Source: Anaerolineae bacterium (GTDB lineage Bacteria; Chloroflexota; Anaerolineae; JAFGEY01). Taken from it: DNA of 21,354 nucleotides. The translations under genes were made by a program, and so were the position numbers. Positions 1 to 8,204 of this stretch are shown one piece after another. The stretch covers positions 1-21,354 of the forward strand of contig JAFGIE010000261.1 of assembly GCA_016929775.1 (NCBI GenBank), written 5' to 3'. The notes under the pieces are model-generated. The model did no database searches. It worked only from the letters and a program-made list of their open reading frames with translations, and was not told the origin of the DNA. Numbering within the stretch: the stretch's first letter is position 1; every line of letters begins with the position of its first letter.

Positions 1-2
1 GC

Positions 3-1865
3 GAGGTAAAGTACGTGTCGGCGGAGGGGCGGGTGGCGCCGGTGGCGGCGGGCTCGACGCTGACGTGGGCGCTGGGGACGCTGGAAGCAGGGGCGTCGGA
101 GACGATCACGGTGGTGGTCGAGGTGGAGAGCTGGGCGAGCGGGCTGATCACCAACACTGCCCTGCTGACTGCCGACACAACGGACCCGGCGCTCCCGAAC
201 GAAGGAACGTGGGCAGTCTATGTCGGCGTAGCCGCTGACCTACAGCTCACAAAGAGCGGCGATCCCGCCGACACCACGATCGCCGGCACCGTGCTGACCT
301 ACACCCTGCAGGTTCGCAACGCAGGATCGTCCGACGCCGAGGACGTGACGCTGACCGACCAGCTTCCCGAGGAGGTCACGTTCCTGTCTGCGACGGGACC
401 GGTCAGTCCCACGCTGGTCGGCTCGGAGCTGGAGTGGGCGCTCGGCACGCTGGTCAACGGCGCGGCGCAGACCTATGTGGTGGTCGTCGAGGTCCACAGC
501 GACGCCAGCGGCTGGATCACCAACTCGGCTTCCGTGTGGTCGCCGACGACCCTGGATCCGATCGCGGGCAATGACGTCGACGACGTCGTGACGTGGGTCG
601 ACACGCGGGCGGACCTGCGCATTGCCAAGAACGCGGCGCCGGAACCGGTTGCAGCTGGAGCCAACCTGCTCTACACGCTATCCTACGCCAACGATGGTCC
701 GTCCGACGCGCAGAACGTGTGCATCACCGATACGCTGCCAACGGGCGTTTCCTTTGCCGGGGATGCCGGTCAGCCTGATGGCTGGGTGGGACCGGTAGCG
801 GACGCGGGCCCGCCCGCAACGCTGACCTGGTGCCGCAGCGCCCTCGCTGCTGGCGCTTCGGACACCATCACCTTTGCCGTGACCGTCCTGCCGGGCACTG
901 GTTCGCTCGTCAACAGCGTCGCGATCGGCAGTCAGACGACCGATCCCAACGTGGAAAACAACACGCCGCCGCCTACGTGGAGCACCATCTCCTGCTGCGC
1001 GGACGCCTACGAACCGGACGACGTCTACACGGATGCCGCGGCGCTGCTGCCCGGTGTGCCTCAGCTGCACAACTTTGCAGATGACAGCGCCGACTGGCTG
1101 CGATTCACCGCACAGCGGGGTCAGATCTATACGGTCACGACGTCCGCGTGGGGGCAGCGAGCAGACACCGTCCTCGACCTGGTCGAACCCGATGGACGCA
1201 CGGTCATCGCATCCAACGACGACTATGAAGGCACGGACAACTACTCGTCGCGGATCGTGTGGCAGGCGCCTCGCGACGGGGTGTACTATGTGAGGGTCAG
1301 GAACCGCGCAGGCCTAGTTAACTGCTACACCGAGTACGACATCTGGCTGCAGCGCGAGGAGCGGTACTGGCTCTTCCTGCCCTTCCTCGCGCGGACCTAT
1401 GCGGCAGCGCCCGCAAACGTCGGCGCGCAGGGCATCATCTCGCACACCTGCCCTGACGCGTACGAGGTCGACGATACGTGGCAGACGGCAGGACCGATCG
1501 TGCCTGGCGTGTCCCAGCTGCATTCCTTTGACAGCGATCCGGTCTACTATGCCGCAGACAAGGACTTTGTCTGGTTCGAGCTCTGGGCGGGGCAGACGAT
1601 CACGTTCACCGTCACGCCGGTCGATCCGTCTGTGTCCGTGCTGCTCGAGATCTATGACGCCAGCGGGGCGGCGCTGGGCGTTGCCAACGCCCAGGGCGAG
1701 GGTCAGCTGGTCTGGGATCCGCCGACGACAGGGCGAGCCTACCTGAGCGTCACCCCATGGCCCGGAGAGGAGGTGTATGGCTGCGGCGAGGCGGCTCGCT
1801 ATGTGCTGCTCGCTGAGCCTGCGCCTGTCTGGGCGGTCTATCTGCCGATCATCCTGCGCGAGTAG
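3..1865 (+). CDS. Surface protein with DUF11 repeats and two PPC domains (5' end cut by the window)
   Basis: The frame is open to the window edge, so the true start lies upstream. The GTG at 15 falls inside a DUF11 repeat and is not a start: the residues around it line up with the middle of the next repeat (a '..V.FLSA.G.V.P' pattern followed by 'WALGTL'). Numbering from that GTG, there is a partial DUF11 repeat (1-60), two fuller ones (about 75-192 and 200-318), a PPC (bacterial pre-peptidase C-terminal) domain (about 328-446) starting at a 'DAYEPDD' motif, and a second PPC domain (about 479-600) starting at 'DAYEVDD'. A hydrophobic 'FLPFLAR' follows the first PPC domain, and the protein ends in 'VYLPIILRE'. 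These families are typical of secreted or cell-surface proteins, probably with adhesive or structural roles. No catalytic domain is visible in this part. The signal peptide, if any, is outside the window. Confidence 0.85.
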   Translation, partial: EVKYVSAEGRVAPVAAGSTLTWALGTLEAGASETITVVVEVESWASGLITNTALLTADTTDPALPNEGTWAVYVGVAADLQLTKSGDPADTTIAGTVLTYTLQVRNAGSSDAEDVTLTDQLPEEVTFLSATGPVSPTLVGSELEWALGTLVNGAAQTYVVVVEVHSDASGWITNSASVWSPTTLDPIAGNDVDDVVTWVDTRADLRIAKNAAPEPVAAGANLLYTLSYANDGPSDAQNVCITDTLPTGVSFAGDAGQPDGWVGPVADAGPPATLTWCRSALAAGASDTITFAVTVLPGTGSLVNSVAIGSQTTDPNVENNTPPPTWSTISCCADAYEPDDVYTDAAALLPGVPQLHNFADDSADWLRFTAQRGQIYTVTTSAWGQRADTVLDLVEPDGRTVIASNDDYEGTDNYSSRIVWQAPRDGVYYVRVRNRAGLVNCYTEYDIWLQREERYWLFLPFLARTYAAAPANVGAQGIISHTCPDAYEVDDTWQTAGPIVPGVSQLHSFDSDPVYYAADKDFVWFELWAGQTITFTVTPVDPSVSVLLEIYDASGAALGVANAQGEGQLVWDPPTTGRAYLSVTPWPGEEVYGCGEAARYVLLAEPAPVWAVYLPIILRE

Positions 1866-1892
1866 CACCCGGCGCAGGCGCACGTCCAGTGG

Positions 1893-1931
1893 AACCCTCC
1901 TGGGGGCATCTCGCCTCCAGGAGGGTTTCTT
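1893..1931 (+). terminator. Rho-independent terminator after the surface protein gene
   Basis: A perfect 11-bp inverted repeat (1893-1903 with 1917-1927) can be extended by three more pairs to leave a 7-base loop. It is followed by a T-rich run (TTTCTT) in the + direction, 27 bases after the stop codon. On the other strand the hairpin lacks a T-run, so it is probably weak as a terminator for the LysM gene that ends at 2028. Confidence 0.8.
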
Positions 1932-2027
1932 GCTGTCGTGCAGCCTGCGGCGGCGCCGTGCAGCGCCTCGCCCGGGGACGCGATCGTCCGCTGTCGGTAG
2001 GCACCGTGCGGGAACGCGCCCAGGCGC

Positions 2028-3158
2028 TTAGCTGCCCGGCACGGTCGTCGCGGTCTCGGTGGGCGTAGGCTCGGTCGTCGCAGTGGGCACGGTCGTCGCG
2101 GTCTCGGTGGGCGTAGGCTCGGTCGTCGCCGTGGGTACGGTCGTCGCGGTCTCGGTGGGCGTAGGCTCGGTCGTCGCCGTGGGCACGGTCGTCGCGGTCT
2201 CGGTGGGCGTGGGCTCGGTCGTCGGCGTGGGCGTGCCTGTCGGCGTCTCCGGGGTGTCCACAGGGGTCAGCGACAGGGTTGGGCTGATGGTCGGCGTCGA
2301 GGTGGGGACATAGGTCCACGTCGGCGTCGCCGTAGGTGGGGCAGGGGGCAGGTAGATCTGCTGCCCGGCATAGAGCGCATACCCAGACAGGCAGTTGACG
2401 GACCGGATCCGGTCCACCGTGGTGTCGCGCTCTAGGGCCAAGCTGTACAGCGTGTCGCCCGGCTGGACCTGGTAAAGGACCCACTCGGCGGGTGGGCGGG
2501 GCACACAGCGCGTTGCGGTCGGCGTGAACGTGGCAGGCAGTGTTGGCGCCACCGGGCGCGCAGGCAGGTAGAGCGACTGCCCGGCATAGATCGTGAGCGA
2601 GGTCAGGCAGTTGGCGTCGACAATGGCTGGGACATTGGTGCCATACAGCCGTGCGAGCCCCGTCAGCGTGTCGCCCCGCTGCACGACATAGATCCGCCAT
2701 CCCGGCGGGACCCGGCACGTCCGCGTTGCGGTCGCCGGCGGGGTGGAGGTCGCGGACGGGGTGGAGGTCGCAGGTGGGGTCGAGGTTGCCTGCGGCGTGT
2801 ACGTCGCGGTAGGCGGAAGGGGCGTCGATGGCGTCTCCTGCGGCTTGGTGGCAGCGGGCGTCGCCGTCGGTATGGGCACAGCCGTGTCCGTCAGCGCAGG
2901 CGTGTCGGTGGGCAGGATGGGGAGCCAGAACGTCGGCGTCGACGTGGGTTGTGCCGCCTGGCGGGCGCGTCCCTCTTCGAGGGTCAGCACGGTGCTGCCC
3001 AGGACGAGGCACGCCAAGAGCGCAACGATCCCGATCCCGAGCAGGACCTGGCGGAGCGTGGGGGACAAGCCAGTGCGCGGTCCGCGGGAGCTGGCGGCGT
3101 TCCTGGGCGTTCCCGGGTCTCTGCCGTGGGCATTCTGTCCGGAAGAGCGGTCACTCAT
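2028..3158 (-). CDS. Membrane-anchored protein with two LysM domains and a Thr/Pro-rich repeat tail
   Basis: The 376-residue protein starts at the ATG at 3158, which overlaps the kinase stop codon by 8 bases. A longer in-frame reading upstream is only a shadow of the kinase gene. After a polar N-terminus there is one membrane helix (about 36-58), then a Thr/Pro/Ser-rich linker (about 68-145), LysM 1 (about 157-199, 'VVQRGDTLTGLARLYG'), a second linker, LysM 2 (about 228-271, 'VQPGDTLYSLA') and a Thr/Pro tail with four copies of a 16-residue repeat (about 313-374). LysM domains bind GlcNAc-containing glycans such as peptidoglycan. The orientation (short cytoplasmic N-terminus, LysM outside) is inferred. 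Each LysM holds one Cys (about 184 and 256). No enzyme domain is present. The overlap suggests translational coupling and a role linked to the kinase. Confidence 0.88.
   Translation of the reverse strand: MSDRSSGQNAHGRDPGTPRNAASSRGPRTGLSPTLRQVLLGIGIVALLACLVLGSTVLTLEEGRARQAAQPTSTPTFWLPILPTDTPALTDTAVPIPTATPAATKPQETPSTPLPPTATYTPQATSTPPATSTPSATSTPPATATRTCRVPPGWRIYVVQRGDTLTGLARLYGTNVPAIVDANCLTSLTIYAGQSLYLPARPVAPTLPATFTPTATRCVPRPPAEWVLYQVQPGDTLYSLALERDTTVDRIRSVNCLSGYALYAGQQIYLPPAPPTATPTWTYVPTSTPTISPTLSLTPVDTPETPTGTPTPTTEPTPTETATTVPTATTEPTPTETATTVPTATTEPTPTETATTVPTATTEPTPTETATTVPGS
2037..2222. repeat. 48-bp tandem repeat (about 3.9 copies) inside the LysM gene
   Basis: Four near-identical 48-bp units encode TTEPTPTETATTVPTA, the last copy lacking two codons. 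Only a few bases differ between copies (for example GTAGGC versus GTGGGC and CGCAG versus CGCCG). Such low divergence suggests recent expansion by slippage or recombination, and copy number may vary between strains. Confidence 0.9.
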
Positions 3159-5946
3159 GTCCTCTGGCTCCCCGCGCGCGGCGCTGAGCCAACGCGCGGT
3201 TGCTGGGATCGATGTCCATGCTGTGCTGGAGGCCATAGGGGAGGGTAAAGTGGAAGGTCGTGCCACGCCCCATCTCGCTCTCGATCCATACGCGCCCCTG
3301 GTGCATCTCGACCAGTGCCTTGACGATCGCCAAGCCAACGCCGGTCTCGCCTAACCCGGCAATCAGGGCATCGTCGGCGCGGTAGAAGCGCTCAAAGACG
3401 CGCGTGTGATCCTCGGGGGCGATGCCGCCGCCGGTGTCCGTCACTGCTACGTGGAGCAAAGCGCGCCCGCTTTCATCGCTCTCCTGTGCCGCACGGACAT
3501 GGATCGTCGTGCCGGCAGTGGAGGACTTGCAGGCGTTGTTCAGCAGGTTGTCGATCACCTGCTGGAAGGACTCGGGATCGACATAGATCGGGTCCAGGCT
3601 GCTGACCGCGACGTGTGTCTGCAGATCCCGTTCCTCCAGCCGGAACTGCACCTTGTGCAGCGCCTGCCCGAGCGCCAACTCGACGTCGACCGGTTCGAGC
3701 TCGATCTGCAGCGTGCCCGAGTCGATCGCGGTCACGCCGATCAGGTCGTTGAGCATGGCGCCCATGCGCTCGACGTTGGCTTGCACGCGCTGTAAGAACT
3801 TGCGCTGCATCGTCTCCAGCGATCCCACAGACTCGTTCATCAACAGCTCGGTGTAGCCGAGGATCGACGTCATGGGCGTACGCAGCTCCTGAGAGACGGA
3901 GGAGAGGAACTCGTCCCGGGCGCGCCTATCCTCGACGTCTCTCGGTGTGTCGAGGACGAGCAGGAGCACGCCCACCTGCTGCTGGTCTGCGCGCAGCGGC
4001 ACCAAGCTGATCTCGACGTCGTCCGCGGGGCGGCGCACGCTGATCGGTTCCAGCGGCGAGGTCTGTGTCGGGTCGCGGTGCATCAGCGCGCGGACGGCGG
4101 ACTGCCACTCCTCCTCGGGCCATAGAGCATCCAGCGTCCTTCCGACCCACGTGTCGGGGCGCAGGTTCAGGCGCCGCGCCGCGACCGTGTTGAGTCGCAC
4201 GATCGCCCCTCCGGCGTCGGCGACGATGACGCCGTAGGGCAGGGCCTCCAGCGCCAGCTCGGGCGTCGGGAGCGCCCCCTCGGGTTCGGCAGCGGCGCTC
4301 TCGAGTTGGGCCACTTGGGCGCGCAGCTCCTTGCGTTCCTGCTCCAGGTCCTCGACCTGTCGCTGCAGTTGCTGGCGCGCTACCTCCAGGGTCGCGAGGC
4401 GCTTGCGCAGCAGATCGCCCTCGGCTGCGCCCTCGACCGGCGGCACAGGCGCGACGCGCACTGCGCCGCCTTCCTGGCTCAGGGCGCGTAGTTGCTGGCG
4501 CAGCTCCCGGGCATCGGTCTGCGCTCTCTGTTCCGCCACTTCGGCCTCGTACAGCTTTTGGACATAGACCGCGATCTCTTCCTTTGCCTGCCTGAGCCGG
4601 TTCTCCAGATCGGCGCGGGTCCGCGAGAGTCCCTGTTCCAGCGCCGCAATGCTGCGCTTGTGCTCGGCGATGCGCGTCCCTGTGTCTGCGTATGCCCGCG
4701 CGTTGAGCAGGGCGATGGCGACGAACTGCGCCAGCACCTCGCCCCGCTGAACCTGCGACGCCGTAAAGGGCGCCAGCGAGTGAGGGCGCGACGCAAACAG
4801 GATGCCGACCGTCTCTGCATTGTGGGCGAGGGGTTGGATGACCAGCGGGCCCTCCCGGCGGTTGTCCAGCAACTCGTGCACCTCGGAGATGCCCGGCTCG
4901 GCTTGTGGACCAGAGACCACGGGCCTTCCCTGTCCGAGTGCGCGCTGGACCGCGGCGTAGCGGCTGACCTGGAACCGCCGACCGGGGCGCTCGACCTCTG
5001 CCGCGCGGTGCGCGACCTTGAGCTCTGCGTCTGCCGCGCCAGAGTCCAGGACCGCGATCGCGCACAGGTCGGCGTCCAGGAGCTTGGATGCGCTGTGGAC
5101 GGCGCGCTGGAGGACGGTGTCTTGATCGAGAGATGCGGACAGGCTGAGCCCGGCGTCGAGCAGGTCCATCGTCCCAGCGATCTGGTCCAGCGTTTCCTTG
5201 TTCGTCGACTGCAAGCTGGCAGCGTGGGCGTCGAACCGGGATAGGGTGAGCTGGTAGGCGGTCACGGCAAAGTAGGGGAACGCGATCACGTGCGCCAGGC
5301 GGACCCACCCCGCGAGGTCGGGAATGTGGTCTGTCTGTGGCGCGATCGCCTGCATCACGTGCCCGACGGCAAGCACGCTCAAGAGCACCAGGACTAAGCC
5401 CCGCTCCTGGATTGGAACCGCGATCACATAGACCCATACGCCGAGCAGGACCACGACCTGGCTGAGCTCCCACGCCCAGCGCTGCCACGATTGGTTATAG
5501 ATCGCTTCGGGGTTCAGTTGGAGCGTGCTAGCCCACTCGATCGCGCAGATGATGTACAGGCACAGCGCCAAGACGAGGGTCACGCCGATGTAGATGCGGC
5601 CCAGCGTGCGCTGCGCGGGCGACAAGGCGATCGACCAGCAGATCAGTAGCACCGCAAGGGCATCGAGAAAGCGTTCCAGTGGGACGCCGATCGTGATCAG
5701 GTATCCCAGACCGGGATCGCTGCCGGCGCGATCGAACAGGGCGATCAGGAACAGGACCAGTCGACCCACGGAGAGCAGAGAGCTCGCCAGCAGCAGGCGC
5801 GGGACGCTGCCGCTCCGCTCGCCGCGCGACCACCGCGAGAGCGACAGACCCACGACCGCCCAGATACTGAGCAGGAGCACCAGGTGGTAGACCATACCCC
5901 CGGGGGGGGACGTGAGGAGTTGGAGTACATCTCTTAGCACAAACAT
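3151..5946 (-). CDS. Seven-helix GAF-PAS histidine kinase-like protein with Gln at the phosphoacceptor site
   Basis: The ATG at 5946 is preferred over the ATG at 5967: it has GGGGAG five bases upstream, while the other would lie about 15 bases from the predicted transcription start and has no Shine-Dalgarno sequence. The product is 931 residues. Domains in order are about seven membrane helices (18-235), GAF (about 270-418), a long coiled coil (about 430-555), PAS (about 560-665), HisKA dimerisation region (about 678-748) and HATPase (about 788-903). ATP-binding boxes look intact: N-box 'NLLNNACKSS', G1 'DTGGGI', 'FERFYRAD' and G2 'GETGVGLAIV'. The H-box reads 'VSQELRTPM': the codon at 3889-3891 is CAG, so Gln (residue 686) replaces the phosphorylatable His. 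It may therefore not autophosphorylate at this site. No response regulator is nearby. The LysM gene overlaps its 3' end. Confidence 0.9.
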   Translation of the reverse strand: MFVLRDVLQLLTSPPGGMVYHLVLLLSIWAVVGLSLSRWSRGERSGSVPRLLLASSLLSVGRLVLFLIALFDRAGSDPGLGYLITIGVPLERFLDALAVLLICWSIALSPAQRTLGRIYIGVTLVLALCLYIICAIEWASTLQLNPEAIYNQSWQRWAWELSQVVVLLGVWVYVIAVPIQERGLVLVLLSVLAVGHVMQAIAPQTDHIPDLAGWVRLAHVIAFPYFAVTAYQLTLSRFDAHAASLQSTNKETLDQIAGTMDLLDAGLSLSASLDQDTVLQRAVHSASKLLDADLCAIAVLDSGAADAELKVAHRAAEVERPGRRFQVSRYAAVQRALGQGRPVVSGPQAEPGISEVHELLDNRREGPLVIQPLAHNAETVGILFASRPHSLAPFTASQVQRGEVLAQFVAIALLNARAYADTGTRIAEHKRSIAALEQGLSRTRADLENRLRQAKEEIAVYVQKLYEAEVAEQRAQTDARELRQQLRALSQEGGAVRVAPVPPVEGAAEGDLLRKRLATLEVARQQLQRQVEDLEQERKELRAQVAQLESAAAEPEGALPTPELALEALPYGVIVADAGGAIVRLNTVAARRLNLRPDTWVGRTLDALWPEEEWQSAVRALMHRDPTQTSPLEPISVRRPADDVEISLVPLRADQQQVGVLLLVLDTPRDVEDRRARDEFLSSVSQELRTPMTSILGYTELLMNESVGSLETMQRKFLQRVQANVERMGAMLNDLIGVTAIDSGTLQIELEPVDVELALGQALHKVQFRLEERDLQTHVAVSSLDPIYVDPESFQQVIDNLLNNACKSSTAGTTIHVRAAQESDESGRALLHVAVTDTGGGIAPEDHTRVFERFYRADDALIAGLGETGVGLAIVKALVEMHQGRVWIESEMGRGTTFHFTLPYGLQHSMDIDPSNRALAQRRARGARGHE

Positions 5947-5951
5947 GCGCG

Positions 5952-5957
5952 CTCCCC
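5952..5957 (-). promoter_or_regulatory. Ribosome binding site deciding the kinase start
   Basis: GGGGAG on the minus strand lies five bases before the ATG at 5946. The competing ATG at 5967 has no comparable site. Confidence 0.65.
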
Positions 5958-5988
5958 AGCGTTGCATACCGATGTTACGGCTTTCTAC

Positions 5989-6017
5989 ATTGTACTACAG
6001 TCACCATGCTCGGTCAA
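5989..6017 (-). promoter_or_regulatory. Sigma70-type promoter of the kinase-LysM unit
   Basis: On the minus strand, TTGACC (6017-6012) is separated by exactly 17 bases from TACAAT (5994-5989). Transcription should begin near 5982, giving a leader of about 36 bases to the ATG at 5946. Confidence 0.8.
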
Positions 6018-6047
6018 CCATCAACTTGACAGAAGAAACGCGTTTGC

Positions 6048-6065
6048 ATTACAGTTTGATTACAG
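6048..6065 (-). repeat. Two 7-bp direct repeats upstream of the kinase promoter, possible activator site
   Basis: CTGTAAT occurs twice on the minus strand (6065-6059 and 6054-6048), 11 bases apart and each followed by an A-rich stretch (CAAA, GCAAA). They sit 30-50 bases upstream of the -35 hexamer. One-helical-turn spacing on the same face of the DNA fits a dimeric regulator. The regulator is unknown and this is inference. Confidence 0.4.
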
Positions 6066-6081
6066 CTCGTACGCGCAGGTC

Positions 6082-8154
6082 CTATCTTGTATCCAGGGGC
6101 GCCAGCAGTGCGCGATCGTGTGGCGCACGACTGCCATCGCCAGGGAGCACGGGCAGGCGCGCGAGCGTGACCGGAGAGTAGACGCCGACCTCGACCCGCA
6201 GCACGCCGGATGGCAGGTCGCTGGGGAGCGCGAGCGCGTGGCGGTGGATGAACAGATCGCCCGTCGCCCAGCTCTCGGTGGACACGTACAGCCCGTCCCA
6301 ACCTGCGCGCACGGCGTTCTGGTCGTCGAGCACGTGCAGGAAGAGGGCGAGGGGACTCGGGTCCGACGCCGTGACAGCCCAGTAGGTCGTCAGTTCCCAC
6401 GTCTCACCTGGGGCGGCATCGTCGCGCGCATAGCGGTATCCCAGCAGCGAGAGTCGCTCGCCGAACGCGATGGGGAAGCGCAGCGGGACGCGGCTCGCGT
6501 CAGACGCCTCGCCCAGATAGGTGGTTTCGGCGCTCGCCCACGCACTGCCCTGCGCCGCGCGGTCGAGTGCCTGGTCGAGCGCCTCCCGGTCCTCCCATAG
6601 ATAGATCTCGACCTGGTCGCCGATCCGGTCCCGGTAGACGCGCTCTGCCGGGCCCGCTCCGTCGCGCAGGATGGCGTCCAACTCGGGATGCAGGTCCGAC
6701 GGCAGGAGCAGGTGCTCGGGTAGGAACACCCACGTCGCCGGACCCGCCGCCAGGAGCAGGCTCTGTGCGCCGTCGAACCAGCGCACGCGATCGGCGAGAG
6801 CGGGCGCATAGAGGCGAAAGTTCATGACGCTCCACGGGTTCCAGTAGTCGACATAGGGGGCAGAGACGGCGACCGCATCCGCCTTGGCGTGTTCTTGCAG
6901 GTAGCGCGCCACTGCCGTGACCGGCGCTTGGTACTCGTGGCGCACCTCGCGAAAGCGGGGCCACCGGTAAAAGTAGTCGTGGCTGTTGGCGGCGACGAAC
7001 AGGACGAGCGCGCTTGCGACCAGCGCGCGCGTGCCCCAGCGCGCCGTGCGTGCGCGCCGCCGCGCCGCCCAACGCCACAGCGCCGCCAGGCCCAGTGCAG
7101 CGAAGCCAAAGGCTGCTGGCTGTGCGACGATGGTGTGCCCCAGGCTCCCGGCGGGCCAACTGAGCAACGAGGGTGAAATGCCGCCGAGCAACCAGAGGAG
7201 CAGCAAGGCGTGCCTGGGCTCGCGCCAGCGCCACACCGCGAGGGCGATGCCGACGTAGAACGGGATCGAGGTCAGTGGGTCAAATACCGGGCGCCCAGAG
7301 ATGTTGTACAGCCATTCTGGGTCCCCCCGCACGCTGAACATCGCCAGCGTGTCGAGCACGATCTCGCCGGCGGCGCGCAGGTCACGCGTGCGCACGGCGG
7401 CGAGCAGCCCGCCGCTGACCTGTCCCAGGCGCTGCTCGAGCTCAGGGTGGTCCCGCAGATAGAGCGCCATCGGCGTGACCATGAGGGCGGGGACGACGAA
7501 CAGCAGGATCACGCCCCACCACCTTCCGCGCAGGGCGCGCCGGTGGACGAGGGCCATGTAGACTAGGAAGGCGATCAGGATCGCCGGCAAGACGCGACTG
7601 GCAAAGTAGGTGTGCAGGGCGATGCCAGTGGAGGCGCCAGCCAGTCCGAACCAGAGCAAGACGCGGCGCCGCCGGTCGACCGGCGCCTCCAGTCCCCGCC
7701 ATAGGCAGTAGACGGTCGCGCTGACCCACGGGGTGAGGCTGATGTGCCGCAGGCCGATCCGGCTGTACATCAGGGACCACAGCGACGTCGCCAGCAGCAG
7801 CGCGGCGAGGGAGGCTACGGCGCGCCCGTACAGGCGGCGGAGGGCCACGTACGCGGCAAGGACGCCCAGCACGCCCATGAGGGCCGATCCCACCCGTACC
7901 CCGAGCACCGTCTCTCCCAGCAGCCACATGCCCAGGGCCTGGAGGTAGTGGTAGAGCGGCTCGTGCCCCCAGGCTTCCTGGAAGTAGATCGGCCACTCCC
8001 CGGCGTAGACGTGGTCCGCCATCTTGACGTTGACCAGCTCGTCAAAGCGCACCCCCGGCGGCACGGCGCCCAGGCCAACCAGGCGCAGCAGCAGGGAGAG
8101 CAGGATCAGCGAGACAACGACGATCCATTCTCGGTTGGTCGGTCGGTCGCTCAT
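6082..8154 (-). CDS. Polytopic membrane glycosyltransferase (GT39/ArnT-PMT-like) with C-terminal beta-sandwich
   Basis: The 690-residue protein starts at the ATG at 8154. Two GTG codons lie just upstream (8158-8163), and none of the options has a strong Shine-Dalgarno sequence. The N-terminal two thirds has roughly ten or more membrane helices. An early luminal loop carries 'RFDE' (about residues 37-40), the acidic pair typical of GT-C enzymes such as ArnT and PMT, followed by 'HEPLYHY' (about 64-70), the usual second motif. These enzymes move a sugar from a polyprenyl-phosphate carrier to a lipid or protein outside the membrane; the substrate here cannot be read. From about 440 the chain is soluble. 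The last 130 residues (about 560-687, 'LLGYRYARDDAAPGETWELT..W') look like a beta-sandwich, probably outside. The gene lies 50 bases after the GlyRS gene on the same strand and may be cotranscribed with it. Confidence 0.8.
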   Translation of the reverse strand: MSDRPTNREWIVVVSLILLSLLLRLVGLGAVPPGVRFDELVNVKMADHVYAGEWPIYFQEAWGHEPLYHYLQALGMWLLGETVLGVRVGSALMGVLGVLAAYVALRRLYGRAVASLAALLLATSLWSLMYSRIGLRHISLTPWVSATVYCLWRGLEAPVDRRRRVLLWFGLAGASTGIALHTYFASRVLPAILIAFLVYMALVHRRALRGRWWGVILLFVVPALMVTPMALYLRDHPELEQRLGQVSGGLLAAVRTRDLRAAGEIVLDTLAMFSVRGDPEWLYNISGRPVFDPLTSIPFYVGIALAVWRWREPRHALLLLWLLGGISPSLLSWPAGSLGHTIVAQPAAFGFAALGLAALWRWAARRRARTARWGTRALVASALVLFVAANSHDYFYRWPRFREVRHEYQAPVTAVARYLQEHAKADAVAVSAPYVDYWNPWSVMNFRLYAPALADRVRWFDGAQSLLLAAGPATWVFLPEHLLLPSDLHPELDAILRDGAGPAERVYRDRIGDQVEIYLWEDREALDQALDRAAQGSAWASAETTYLGEASDASRVPLRFPIAFGERLSLLGYRYARDDAAPGETWELTTYWAVTASDPSPLALFLHVLDDQNAVRAGWDGLYVSTESWATGDLFIHRHALALPSDLPSGVLRVEVGVYSPVTLARLPVLPGDGSRAPHDRALLAPLDTR

Positions 8155-8204
8155 GCGCACCACTGCTGCAGACGGTCACTTGGGCGGGGCGGTCGAGGTT
8201 GGGC

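Noticed and set aside
2059..2313. Open + strand frame reading GVGSVVAVGTVVAVSV repeats
   Set aside because: It is the antisense shadow of the Thr/Pro repeat in the LysM gene and has no ribosome binding site of its own.
3159..3338. 60-residue N-terminal extension of the LysM protein in the same frame
   Set aside because: It lies wholly within the kinase gene's 3' part and has low-complexity, frame-shadow composition; the ATG at 3158 with its 8-base overlap is the natural start.
6026..6054. Plus-strand promoter-like TTGACA with a 17-base gap to TTACAG
   Set aside because: The -10 is poor, and no + strand gene follows; the DNA downstream is the 3' end of the glycosyltransferase gene on the other strand.
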